A stretch of DNA of 64,000 nucleotides from CAXBCP01 sp963974055 (GTDB lineage: Bacteria > Pseudomonadota > Alphaproteobacteria > MPNO01 > UBA830): positions 200,877 through 264,876 of the forward strand of contig CAXBCP010000003.1 in assembly GCA_963974055.1 (NCBI GenBank). The letters are read 5' to 3'. The position numbers were made by a program, and so were the translations under genes. The notes beneath the pieces are model-generated. The model was not told the DNA's origin. It did not search any database and saw nothing but the letters and a program-made list of their open reading frames with translations. Shown piece by piece: positions 43,390 to 52,221 of the stretch (position 1 is the first letter of the stretch; each line of letters begins with the position of its first letter).

Positions 43390-46089
43390 TCACGCCTCTT
43401 CGCTTGCGCCGGGTACTGCGGCGGGTTCCGCCTTGGGCGCGGCCTTCGCCTTTGACCCGGATTTGCCCTTGGCTTTGGCCTTGCTCTTGCTCTTCGTCTT
43501 CGCCTTTTTGGCTTTCGCTTTCTTCTTGGTCTTGGCTTTGGTCTTGGCGCCGACTTTTTCGGCCCGGGCGGCGATCAGTTCCACGGCCAGTTCCAGCGAC
43601 AGCGATTCCGGTTCCATATCGCTTGGCAGCGACGCATTGATCTTGCCGTGCTTGACGTAGGGACCGTAACGGCCGTCGCGAAGCTCGATCGGCTTGCCGT
43701 CATCGGGGTGTTCGCCGATCAGCTTGCCGGCGGACTTGGCGGCCCGCTTTGCCGGGGCTTCCGCGATGATGGTCACGGCGCGGTTCAGCCCCAGGGTCAG
43801 CACGTCGTCATCGGGTTTCAGCTTCACGTAGCGGTCGCCGACCTTCAGGTACGGACCGAACCGCCCGACACCGGCAAGGATCATCTCCTTGGATTCCGGG
43901 TGTTCGCCGATCGGACGCGGCAGCGACAACAGTGCCAGCGCAAGATCGAGATCGACGTCGGACGGCACCATGCCGCGCAGAAGCGACTGACGTTTCGGTT
44001 TCTCCTTCGATCCCTTGACCGCCTCGCCAAGCTGCACATAGACCCCGAACGGCCCCTTGCGCATAGAAACAGGAAGTTCGGTCGTCGGGTCCGTGCCCAG
44101 TTCTTTCGGACCGGTAAAAGCCGCATCTTCGTCTTCATTGCCGGTGATGACCGTCAGCGCCGTCGTATGGCCACATTCGGGATAGTTGGAACACCCGATG
44201 AAGCCGCCGTTGCGGCCGAGCTTGAGGCCCAGCCGTCCGTCTTCGCAGGCCGGGCATTTGCGGGGGTTGCTGCCGTCTTCGCGCTCCGGGAAAAAGTGGG
44301 GTCCCAGCTCGGCATCCAGCTTGTCGATCACCTCGGTAATGCGCAAATCCTTGGTCTCGTCGATGGCGGCGGAAAACGCCGTCCAGAAATCCGCCAGCAG
44401 CGCCTGCCACTGCATGTCGCCGTTGGATACGTCGTCGAGCCGGTCTTCGAGGTCGGCCGTAAAGCTGTATTCGACGTAGCGCTTGAAAAATTCGGCCAGG
44501 AAGGCCGTCACCATCCGGCCCCGGTCGTGGGGCGTGAAACGGCGCTGTTCCAGCGTCACGTAGTTGCGGTCCTGCAGGACCTGAAGGATCGAGGCATAGG
44601 TCGACGGCCGACCGATGCCGAGCTCCTCCATCTTACGGACGAGACTGGCCTCGGTATAGCGCGGCGGCGGCTTGGTGAAATGCTGTTCGGGATTTACCGC
44701 GCCACGGTTCATGGTTTCGCCTTCGGACATGGGCGGCAGGATGCGATCCAGTTCGTTGGCCTCCGGCTCGTCGTCGGCGGTTGCCGCGCGTTCGTCCTGG
44801 CCTTCCTGATACAGCTTCAGGAAACCGTCGAATTTCACGACCGATCCGTTGGCGCGCAGCACGGTTGCGCCGTCCGGCGAAGCGATATCGACGGCGACCT
44901 GCTCCATGATGGCGCTTTCCATCTGGCTGGCCACTGCGCGTTTCCAGATCAGGTCGTAGAGGCGGCGTTCGTCCTCGCCGAGGCGCTGACGGATTTCGTT
45001 CGGTTTGCGCGAAAATTCGGTCGGGCGGATCGCCTCATGGGCTTCCTGCGCGTTTTTCGACTTGTTGCGATACGTGTTGGGCTTTTCCGGCACGTAGTTG
45101 TGACCGTATTCCTGGCCGATGGTGGCGCGGACGGCGACGACGGCTTCCTGGCCCATATTGACGCTGTCGGTACGCATATAGGTAATCAGGCCGACGGTCT
45201 CACCGCCGCCGACATCGACGCCTTCATACAGTTTCTGCGCGGTGCGCATGGTGCGGGTCGCGCCGAACCCGAGCTTCCGGGATGCTTCCTGCTGCATTGT
45301 CGATGTCGTGAACGGCGGCGCGGCGCGGCGGTTGACGGTCTTCCGTTCGACCGATTTGACCGTATAGCCGTGCTTTTCGATCTCGGCGACGGCGGCTTTC
45401 GCCGCTTCTTCGTTCGCGATGTCGTAGCGGTCGAGCTTTTTGCCGTTCAGGTGGGTCAGGCGCGCCGGGACCGCAGCGCCGTTCGCGGTCGTGAAGGCGG
45501 CGCCGATTGTCCAGTATTCCTGCGGATTGAATACCTCGATCTCGGCTTCGCGCTCGCAGATCAGCCGCAGGGCGACCGATTGCACGCGTCCGGCGGACCG
45601 CGACCCGGGCAGCTTGCGCCACAGGATCGGCGACAGGCTGAACCCGACCAGATAGTCGAGCGCGCGCCGCGCCAGGTAGGCGTCGATCATTTCGCGGTTC
45701 AGTTCGCGCGGGTTGTTGACCGCGTCGATGATGGCGTTCTTTGTGACCTCGTGAAACACCACGCGCTTGACGTCGATCCCGTCGAGTGCATTGCGTTCGT
45801 TCAGGATTTCCTGCAGATGCCAGGAAATCGCTTCGCCCTCGCGATCCGGATCGGTTGCGAGATACAGGTGATCCGCGCCGACAATCGCATCCTGGATGGC
45901 CTGAAGGTTCTTTTCCGCCTTGGGATCGACGGTCCAGATCATCCGGAAATTTTCGTCCGGCTGGACAGAGCCGTCCTTCGACGGCAGGTCGCGGACATGC
46001 CCGTAGCTTGCCAGAACCGTGAAATTCGGGCCGAGATACTTGTTGATGGTCTTCGCCTTGGCGGGCGATTCGACGACGACTACGTCCAT
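43390..46089 (-). CDS. topA: DNA topoisomerase I
   Basis: The product has 899 residues. It relaxes negative supercoils by cutting one strand. The Toprim domain opens MDVVVVESPAKAKTI and holds DPDREGEAI. The catalytic Tyr lies in GLITYMRTDS near 305. One four-Cys zinc finger is seen (CPACEDGRLG ... CSNYPEC near 600), then several TopoI repeats (PIELRDGRYGPYVKHG) and a long Lys/Ala-rich basic tail of about 55 residues that probably binds DNA. It lies between dprA and rnr. Confidence 0.96.
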   Translation of the reverse strand: MDVVVVESPAKAKTINKYLGPNFTVLASYGHVRDLPSKDGSVQPDENFRMIWTVDPKAEKNLQAIQDAIVGADHLYLATDPDREGEAISWHLQEILNERNALDGIDVKRVVFHEVTKNAIIDAVNNPRELNREMIDAYLARRALDYLVGFSLSPILWRKLPGSRSAGRVQSVALRLICEREAEIEVFNPQEYWTIGAAFTTANGAAVPARLTHLNGKKLDRYDIANEEAAKAAVAEIEKHGYTVKSVERKTVNRRAAPPFTTSTMQQEASRKLGFGATRTMRTAQKLYEGVDVGGGETVGLITYMRTDSVNMGQEAVVAVRATIGQEYGHNYVPEKPNTYRNKSKNAQEAHEAIRPTEFSRKPNEIRQRLGEDERRLYDLIWKRAVASQMESAIMEQVAVDIASPDGATVLRANGSVVKFDGFLKLYQEGQDERAATADDEPEANELDRILPPMSEGETMNRGAVNPEQHFTKPPPRYTEASLVRKMEELGIGRPSTYASILQVLQDRNYVTLEQRRFTPHDRGRMVTAFLAEFFKRYVEYSFTADLEDRLDDVSNGDMQWQALLADFWTAFSAAIDETKDLRITEVIDKLDAELGPHFFPEREDGSNPRKCPACEDGRLGLKLGRNGGFIGCSNYPECGHTTALTVITGNEDEDAAFTGPKELGTDPTTELPVSMRKGPFGVYVQLGEAVKGSKEKPKRQSLLRGMVPSDVDLDLALALLSLPRPIGEHPESKEMILAGVGRFGPYLKVGDRYVKLKPDDDVLTLGLNRAVTIIAEAPAKRAAKSAGKLIGEHPDDGKPIELRDGRYGPYVKHGKINASLPSDMEPESLSLELAVELIAARAEKVGAKTKAKTKKKAKAKKAKTKSKSKAKAKGKSGSKAKAAPKAEPAAVPGASEEA

Positions 46090-46150
46090 GATTACCGATT
46101 TTTCAGTTCGTGGGCGACGTTACCTTACGGAACGTTGGTTGCCACATTGT

Positions 46151-47272
46151 TTATAAAACCAGCGAGATCCGGTTGCCCGGGTGTCTCTCAATCCGCCCTG
46201 CAAGTTCAAGTTCGAGCAGCGAACTCTGGACGGCGGCGGCAGACATGTGGCATTCGCGAACCAGTTCGTCAACACCTGTTGGTGTGGCCCCCAGCAATTC
46301 GATGATCTTCTCGTGCGCCTCCAGCGGCTCTGTTTCGTCTTTTGTTTCAGGGGGTTGGACAGGGCGCGCCGGCAGGTTGCGGGGCTGCGGTTTCAGGGTC
46401 TGATGCGCCACCGCCTCGATGATATCGGCCGCATTTTCGGTCAGAACGGCCCCCTGACGAATCAGGTCGTTGGTTCCCCGGCAGCGCGGATCGCGGGGCG
46501 ATCCGGGGACGGCGAATACTTCGCGCCCCTGTTCGAGCGCCAGGCGGGACGTGATCAGCGACCCGGATTTCAATGCGGCCTCGACCACCAGAACGCCGCG
46601 GGCGAGGCCGGAGATAAGCCGGTTCCGGGCCGGGAAGTGCCGCGCGGTGGGCTGCGTGCCGACCGGCTGCTCGGATACCAGCGCGCCCCGTGCGGCTATA
46701 TCCTGCTGGAGGTCTTCGTGTTCCGGCGGATAGACGACATCAATACCGCCGGCGACGGCGGCAACGGTCCCGGTGGACAGGGCGCCCGTATGCGCGGCGG
46801 CATCGATCCCGCGGGCGAGGCCCGACACGACGACAAAGCCCGCTTCGCCGAGCTGGCCGGCTATTTCCCCGGCGAACCGGCGGCCATGGGACGAGGCGTT
46901 CCTGGCCCCGACGATAGCGATCGCCGGCGCCGACAGCATCGCGGTATCTCCTTTTACGAACAATACCGGCGGCGGGTCGGCGATTGCCGCCAGGGTTTCC
47001 GGATAATCCGGTTCGCACAGGGCGACCATGCGGCCGTCGTGACTGCGAAGTGTCGCCAGTTCGGCGGCGGCGCGATCCGGGTGGGGGATGGTGAATTTGC
47101 GGCGTCCGCCGCCGCGCCGGGACAGTTCCGGCAGGGCATCCAGGGCGTTGCCGGCGGTCCCGAAGCGATCCAGGAGCTCCGCGAACAGGCGCGGGCCCAC
47201 ATTCGGGGTCCGGATCAGGCGGAGCCAGTCGATCCGTTCCGCGTCGCTCAGGGGTTTGAGGACACTCTCCAT
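46151..47272 (-). CDS. dprA: DNA-processing protein DprA
   Basis: The product has 373 residues. DprA loads RecA on incoming single-stranded DNA during transformation. A SAM-like N-terminal helical part is followed by the Rossmann-fold domain with IVGARNASSHGRRFA, SGLARGIDAAAH and FPARNRLISGL, then a C-terminal winged-helix domain (about 305-370). The ATG at 47272 gives a normal length. It follows plsY by 31 bases. Confidence 0.94.
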   Translation of the reverse strand: MESVLKPLSDAERIDWLRLIRTPNVGPRLFAELLDRFGTAGNALDALPELSRRGGGRRKFTIPHPDRAAAELATLRSHDGRMVALCEPDYPETLAAIADPPPVLFVKGDTAMLSAPAIAIVGARNASSHGRRFAGEIAGQLGEAGFVVVSGLARGIDAAAHTGALSTGTVAAVAGGIDVVYPPEHEDLQQDIAARGALVSEQPVGTQPTARHFPARNRLISGLARGVLVVEAALKSGSLITSRLALEQGREVFAVPGSPRDPRCRGTNDLIRQGAVLTENAADIIEAVAHQTLKPQPRNLPARPVQPPETKDETEPLEAHEKIIELLGATPTGVDELVRECHMSAAAVQSSLLELELAGRIERHPGNRISLVL

Positions 47273-47303
47273 CCTGCAACGATGGGTGGCGTCGGGCGTC
47301 GGG

Positions 47304-47924
47304 TCAAGACTTACGCGATAGCGTGATTTTCGATTCTGCGCCGGTTGCGAGCCGCCGGATGTTCTGCCAGTGCCGCATCCAGACCAGTAGCGCCATGGCG
47401 ATTGCGAATTCTTTACGCTGCGGATCGGCAAGCCACCACATGTAAACCGGTGCGGCGGCCATCGCCAGCAGGGCCGACAGCGACGAATAGCGAAACAGGA
47501 CCGCCGCCAGCAGCCATGTCGCGCAGGCGAGCCCGCCGACCGCGGGGGCCAGGGCCAGCAATATCCCGAGCGCCGTGGCAACGCCCTTTCCGCCGCGGAA
47601 CTTCAGCCAGACCGGGAACAGGTGACCGATCATGGCGCCTGCGGCGGCGACGATCGCGATATCGGGACCGTAAAGCTGTGCGATCAGTACCGCTGCCCCG
47701 CCTTTGGCGCCGTCCAGGATCAGGGTCGCCGCGGCGATTTTTTTGTTGCCCGTCCGCAGCACGTTGGTGGCGCCGATATTTCCCGACCCGATGGCCCGGA
47801 TGTCGCCCATGCCGGCGAGCTGCGTCAGGATCAGTCCGAAGGGCAGGGCGCCCAGCAGGTAGCCGCCGGCAAAACCTGCCAGAATATAAGGCCAGCTATA
47901 CGCCCAGCTGATGGGATCGATCAT
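47304..47924 (-). CDS. plsY: Acyl-phosphate:glycerol-3-phosphate acyltransferase
   Basis: The product has 206 residues with five membrane spans. It makes lysophosphatidic acid from acyl-phosphate and glycerol-3-phosphate at the inner membrane. The three catalytic motifs are visible: GSGNIGATNVLR (46-57), DGAKGG (71-76) and KFRGGKGVAT. It starts 3 bases after the pyrC stop, so the two share a message. Confidence 0.96.
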   Translation of the reverse strand: MIDPISWAYSWPYILAGFAGGYLLGALPFGLILTQLAGMGDIRAIGSGNIGATNVLRTGNKKIAAATLILDGAKGGAAVLIAQLYGPDIAIVAAAGAMIGHLFPVWLKFRGGKGVATALGILLALAPAVGGLACATWLLAAVLFRYSSLSALLAMAAAPVYMWWLADPQRKEFAIAMALLVWMRHWQNIRRLATGAESKITLSRKS

Positions 47925-47927
47925 CGG

Positions 47928-49235
47928 TCAGTCGATCAGGGAATGAACGTGCCGCCCGCCGACGATGGTGCACATGGCCATGCCCTGCACGGAAAACGTG
48001 TCGAAAGGCGTATTCTTCGATTTGCTTTTCAGACTTGCCGCATCGACCGTCCATGCGTGGTCCGGGTCGAAAATAACGAGGTCGGCAGGCAGACCGGCGG
48101 CAAGGCGGCCTTCTTTCATCCGCAACAGCGCGCCCGGTGCCGAGGTCATCCGCTGAAGCAGGTCGAGCATCGGAATGTTCTCGTCGCGGTGAAGCGCCAG
48201 GGTAAGCGGCAACAGGGTTTCGAGCCCGACGATCCCCGGTTCGGCCTGGACGAAGGGCAGCCGCTTCGAATCCTGGTCCTGCGGTCGGTGATCCGACGCG
48301 ATAACATCGATCGTGCCGTCGCGAATGCCCTCTATCACCGCCTGCCGGTCGTCCTCGCCCCGCAGCGGCGGCGAGACTTTGGCGAACGTCCGGTAATCGG
48401 CCGTCGCGGAATCCGTCAGGGTAAAATACTGGGGCGCGGTATCGCAGGTTACCGCAAGGCCGCGGGCCTTCGCCGCCCGGATCGCTTCGATGGCGGCGCC
48501 GGTCGTGACATGGGCGGCGTGATACCGCGCGCCCGTCAGTTCCACCAGGCGCAGGTCGCGCTCGATCATCATGACCTCGGCGACGGCGGGAATGCCCGAC
48601 AGGCCGAGCCGGGTCGCCATTTCGCCTTCGTTCATCTGCCCGTTTCTTGCAAGGCGCGGCTCTTCCGGGTGCTGGACGATCAACAGGTCGAACGTGGCCG
48701 CATAGGACAGCGCCCGCCGCATTACCAGCGTGTCTGCGATGGCCCGGTCGGCGTCGGTAAAGGCCAGGGCCCCGGCCTGGGACAGGATGCCGAATTCGGT
48801 CAGTTCGCCGCCGTCGCGGCCGCGTGTGATCGCGCCATAGGCGTATATCTTGACGATATTGGTTTCGCGTGCGCGTCGGGCGATGAATTCGAGCACGGCT
48901 TCGTTGTCGAGCGCAGGGTCTGTATCCGGCAGGCAGATCATCGATGTGACGCCGCCCGCCGCCGCCGCCACGCTCGCGGTATCGAAGCCTTCCTTGTGCT
49001 CGCCGCCCGGTTCCGGCAGGTGCACCCGCATGTCGATCAGGCCGGGGGCGAGGCAAAGCCCGCCGCAATCGACGATCCGAATGCCGTCCGGCGGTCCTTC
49101 GGGAAACAGGCCCGGCCCGGCATCGACGATCTTGTTGCCGTCGATGAGGACCGCGCCGGGCGCATCCGTCCCGCTGTGCGGATCCAGCAACCGGGCATTT
49201 ACATAGGCGGTACGCTGTCCCGTGCCGGTGGTCAT
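47928..49235 (-). CDS. pyrC: Dihydroorotase-type protein, alphaproteobacterial PyrC/PyrX group, with altered metal site
   Basis: The product has 435 residues. It has the amidohydrolase barrel of class I dihydroorotases, which close carbamoyl-aspartate to dihydroorotate. The zinc motif that should read H-x-H is DMRVHL at 69-73, so the first His is Arg70 while His72 stays; the nearby substrate Arg is Pro74. Other ligand positions remain (QHPEEP, AAHVTT, ASDH). It could be a weak enzyme or, like Pseudomonas PyrC', a structural partner of PyrB. Its ATG overlaps the pyrB stop (ATGA). Confidence 0.85.
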   Translation of the reverse strand: MTTGTGQRTAYVNARLLDPHSGTDAPGAVLIDGNKIVDAGPGLFPEGPPDGIRIVDCGGLCLAPGLIDMRVHLPEPGGEHKEGFDTASVAAAAGGVTSMICLPDTDPALDNEAVLEFIARRARETNIVKIYAYGAITRGRDGGELTEFGILSQAGALAFTDADRAIADTLVMRRALSYAATFDLLIVQHPEEPRLARNGQMNEGEMATRLGLSGIPAVAEVMMIERDLRLVELTGARYHAAHVTTGAAIEAIRAAKARGLAVTCDTAPQYFTLTDSATADYRTFAKVSPPLRGEDDRQAVIEGIRDGTIDVIASDHRPQDQDSKRLPFVQAEPGIVGLETLLPLTLALHRDENIPMLDLLQRMTSAPGALLRMKEGRLAAGLPADLVIFDPDHAWTVDAASLKSKSKNTPFDTFSVQGMAMCTIVGGRHVHSLID

Positions 49236-50209
49236 GATCCGGTATCCGATGTATTGCGCGACAGGCTGCGGGTAATCAGGTCGAGACAGGCCATGCGCAC
49301 GGCGACGCCCATTTCAACCTGTTCGTGGATGACGCTGCGGTGAATATCGTCGGCAAGTTCGGAATCGATTTCGATGCCGCGGTTCATCGGACCGGGATGC
49401 ATGATCAGGGCGTCCGGCTTGGCGACCGCCAGCTTGTCCCTGTCGAGACCGAAAAAGCGGAAATATTCGCGCGTCGACGGTACGTAGGAACCCTGCATCC
49501 GTTCGGTCTGGAGCCGCAGCATCATGATGATGTCTGCGTCGCGTATGCCGTCCGCCATATTGTGATGCACTTCGACGCCGAATCTCTCTATCGCAGCGGG
49601 AAGCAGCGTTTTCGGCGCGACCAGGCGGATATGCGCACCCATTGTCTGCAGCAGGTAGATATTCGACCGCGCGACCCGGGAATGCAGGATATCGCCGCAG
49701 ATCGCGACCACCAGACCTTTAAGGGATTTCTTGCGCCGGCGGATGGTCAGCGCGTCGAGCAGCGCCTGGGTTGGGTGTTCGTGGCTGCCGTCGCCGGCAT
49801 TGATGACCGAACACGTGACCTTTTCGCTCAACAGCTGGACCGCACCTGAATCGCCGTGCCGGACGGTCAGCACGTCGGGATGCATGGCATTCAGCGTCAT
49901 CGCCGTGTCGATAAGGGTTTCGCCCTTCTTGATGGCGCTGGAACTGACCGACATGTTGATGACATCCGCGCCGAGACGTTTGCCCGCCAGTTCAAATGAC
50001 GTGCGCGTGCGCGTCGAGTTTTCGAAAAAGACGTTGATCAGGGTACGGCCGCGCAGGATCGCGCTTTTCTTGTCGTCCTGCCGGTTCTGTTCGATATAGG
50101 ATTCCGACAGGTCGAGGAGGGTTTCGATCTCCTCTTTCGGGACGCCTTCCATGCCGAGAATATGTACCCTCGGCGGGTGAAGGTCCGTAACGTTTGTCGT
50201 GTCTGCCAT
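49232..50209 (-). CDS. pyrB: Aspartate carbamoyltransferase catalytic subunit
   Basis: The product has 325 residues. It makes carbamoyl-aspartate, the first committed step of pyrimidine synthesis. The carbamoyl-phosphate site STRTRTSFE is at 65-73, followed by HEHPTQALLD and the late HPGPMNRG motif. The ATG at 50209 has no ribosome site, and a good promoter ends only about 10 bases before it, so the message may be leaderless. It heads the series pyrB-pyrC-plsY-dprA-topA-rnr. Confidence 0.95.
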   Translation of the reverse strand: MADTTNVTDLHPPRVHILGMEGVPKEEIETLLDLSESYIEQNRQDDKKSAILRGRTLINVFFENSTRTRTSFELAGKRLGADVINMSVSSSAIKKGETLIDTAMTLNAMHPDVLTVRHGDSGAVQLLSEKVTCSVINAGDGSHEHPTQALLDALTIRRRKKSLKGLVVAICGDILHSRVARSNIYLLQTMGAHIRLVAPKTLLPAAIERFGVEVHHNMADGIRDADIIMMLRLQTERMQGSYVPSTREYFRFFGLDRDKLAVAKPDALIMHPGPMNRGIEIDSELADDIHRSVIHEQVEMGVAVRMACLDLITRSLSRNTSDTGS

Positions 50210-50218
50210 TAAAAGCTG

Positions 50219-50247
50219 TTTATAAGAGGCGATACCGGGTGCCGCAA
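50219..50247 (-). promoter_or_regulatory. Sigma-70-type promoter for pyrB, predicting a leaderless message
   Basis: On the minus strand TTGCGG (50242-50247) and TATAAA (50219-50224) are exactly 17 bases apart. Transcription would start at about 50211-50213, two to four bases before the ATG at 50209. Confidence 0.55.
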
Positions 50248-50273
50248 GATGCGGAGATGCGGGGCGATTCGCA

Positions 50274-51494
50274 TCATTCCCCTTCGGCGACGCCGGCGCG
50301 GCGCAACCGCTCGATTTCATCGTCTTTCATGCCCAGCAGGTCGCGCAGCACTTCGACCGTATGTTCGCCGCGGACCGGCGGTGCGCGGCGATAGCTGACC
50401 GGCGTTTCGGACATCTTCGCCGGTGCGGCGACAAGGTTCACGCTGCCCGATTGCGGGTGCGGCATTTCGATCGCCATGCCGCGTTCCTTCACGTGGGGAT
50501 CGTCGAAGACCCGGCTCAGCGTATTGATCGGCCCGCACGGAACGCCTGCCTTTTCGAGCGTGGATATCCAGTCGTCGGTGCTACGCTCCCGCAGGAGGTC
50601 GCGGACCTGCGGCAGCAGGGTTTCCCGGTTGCGGATGCGGTTCTGGTTGGTCGCGAATTCCGGGTTCAGGGCGAGTTCCGGTGCGCCGGCCGCCGCGCAG
50701 AAACTGGCGAACTGGCCGTCATTGCCGGCGGCGAGGATCACGTGGCCGTCCGACGTCTCGAACACCTCGTAGGGCACGACATTGGCGTGCGCATTGCCCA
50801 GCCGGTCAGGGTTTTCGCCGGTATTGAGGTATTCGACCGCGTGATAATACAGCCACGATATCTGCGTTTCGAACAGCGACAGGTCGATATGCTGGCCCTG
50901 GCCGGTCGCATCGCGGTGGCGCAGGGCCGCGAGGATTCCGGTGGAGGCGTGCATGCCCGTCATGATATCGGCGATCCCGATTCCAACCTTCATCGGCATG
51001 CCGTCGGGTTCGCCCGTGACCGACATGATGCCGCCCATGCCCTGGGCGAGGAAATCGTATCCCGCGCGGTCGCGATAGGGACCGGTCTGGCCGAATCCGG
51101 TAATCGAGCAATAGACCAGGCCGGGAAACTCGTCGCGCAGGTTGTCGTAACCGAGGTCGTAACGGGCCAGGGCGCCGGCGCGGAAATTTTCGATCAGGAC
51201 ATCGCATTTGCCGAGCAGACGGCGGACCAGCGCCTGGCCGTCTCCGGTTGAAATATCCACGGCGACCGAACGCTTGTTGCGGTTGGCGCAGAGGTAAAAC
51301 GTGCTTTCGTCGGTGTCGTTGCCGTCCGCGTCCTTCACGAAGGGCGGGCCCCATGTGCGCGTGTCGTCGCCGGCGCCCGGCTTTTCGATCTTGATGACGT
51401 CGGCGCCGTAATCGCCGAGCAACTGGGTGCAGACGGGACCGGCGAGGATACGGCTGAGATCGAGAATGCGGATACCCGCGAGCGGTCCTGTCAT
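50274..51494 (-). CDS. CaiB/BaiF family (class III) CoA-transferase
   Basis: The product has 406 residues. Class III CoA-transferases move CoA between organic acids through an Asp-bound intermediate, here Asp176 in GIGIADIMTG. The opening LAGIRILDLSRILAGPVCTQLLGDYGAD and FRAGALARYDLGYD are family marks. The substrate is unknown. It is followed upstream by a flavin reductase and an LLM oxidoreductase on the same strand, with a 10-base gap to the flavin reductase, suggesting a small catabolic operon. Confidence 0.9.
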   Translation of the reverse strand: MTGPLAGIRILDLSRILAGPVCTQLLGDYGADVIKIEKPGAGDDTRTWGPPFVKDADGNDTDESTFYLCANRNKRSVAVDISTGDGQALVRRLLGKCDVLIENFRAGALARYDLGYDNLRDEFPGLVYCSITGFGQTGPYRDRAGYDFLAQGMGGIMSVTGEPDGMPMKVGIGIADIMTGMHASTGILAALRHRDATGQGQHIDLSLFETQISWLYYHAVEYLNTGENPDRLGNAHANVVPYEVFETSDGHVILAAGNDGQFASFCAAAGAPELALNPEFATNQNRIRNRETLLPQVRDLLRERSTDDWISTLEKAGVPCGPINTLSRVFDDPHVKERGMAIEMPHPQSGSVNLVAAPAKMSETPVSYRRAPPVRGEHTVEVLRDLLGMKDDEIERLRRAGVAEGE

Positions 51495-51504
51495 CGGCGG
51501 GCGA

Positions 51505-52167
51505 TCATTCCGCAGCCTGTTTCGGCTTGCCGATCAGTTCTTCCGGTGTGCGCTTTTCCATCTGGAACATGTTGGTCTCGTCGACCCAGGAATAATCCTT
51601 GTAGCCGAGCCGCGCGATCGGCCTGACCCGGGCGACTTCGAATATGCCGTCGTCGCTGATCGCGGAATCGTCGATATGAACGCCGATCACCTCGCCGAAC
51701 ACCGCATGATGAACGAACATCTTGCTGTCGCCCGGCAGCACGACGATTTCGTGCAGCTTGCATTCGAACTGCACCGGCGAGCCCTTGATGCGCGGCGGCG
51801 CCACCATGTGGGACGGGATGCCTTCAAGCCCCGTTTCGGCCAGTTCGTCCGCGTCCCGGTCGACGATCAGCCCTGTCTGGTTCATCTGCTCGCGCTGGTC
51901 CCAGGTCGCCATGTTGTATACGAACTCGCCGGTCTCCTTGATATTGGCGACGGTATCCTTTTCCTCGTGGTCGTCGGCGTGGCCGCCTGCCGAAAACATG
52001 CAGTAAGGCGGGTTGTAGCTGAGCACGTTGAAAAAGCTGAACGGTGCGACATTCACGTCGCCGGCCCCGTTCACCGTCGTGATCCAGCCGATGGGACGGG
52101 GCACGACGCAGGCCTTGATCGGGTTATAGGGCAGACCGTGGTTGTTCTTGGCGGGTTCGAAAAACAT
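51505..52167 (-). CDS. Flavin reductase-like FMN-binding protein
   Basis: The product has 220 residues with the split beta-barrel of the flavin reductase/FMN-binding family (VVPRPIGWITTVNGAGDVNVAPFSFFNVLSYNPP in parts). Such proteins either supply reduced flavin to a partner oxygenase or act on their own substrate. The neighbouring LLM oxidoreductase, 54 bases upstream, is a natural candidate partner. The start at 52167 fits the family N-terminus (MFFEPAKNNHGLPYNP). Confidence 0.85.
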   Translation of the reverse strand: MFFEPAKNNHGLPYNPIKACVVPRPIGWITTVNGAGDVNVAPFSFFNVLSYNPPYCMFSAGGHADDHEEKDTVANIKETGEFVYNMATWDQREQMNQTGLIVDRDADELAETGLEGIPSHMVAPPRIKGSPVQFECKLHEIVVLPGDSKMFVHHAVFGEVIGVHIDDSAISDDGIFEVARVRPIARLGYKDYSWVDETNMFQMEKRTPEELIGKPKQAAE

Positions 52168-52221
52168 TACCGTTATGAATTCCTGTATGGATTTTCTGTT
52201 CAGATATGGATGATGGCGCCG

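Noticed and set aside
41103..46305. Two very long ORFs on the plus strand (about 845 and 885 codons) opposite rnr and topA
   Set aside because: They mirror the codon pattern of rnr and topA in a GC-rich genome, have no family resemblance, and the minus-strand genes explain the DNA fully.
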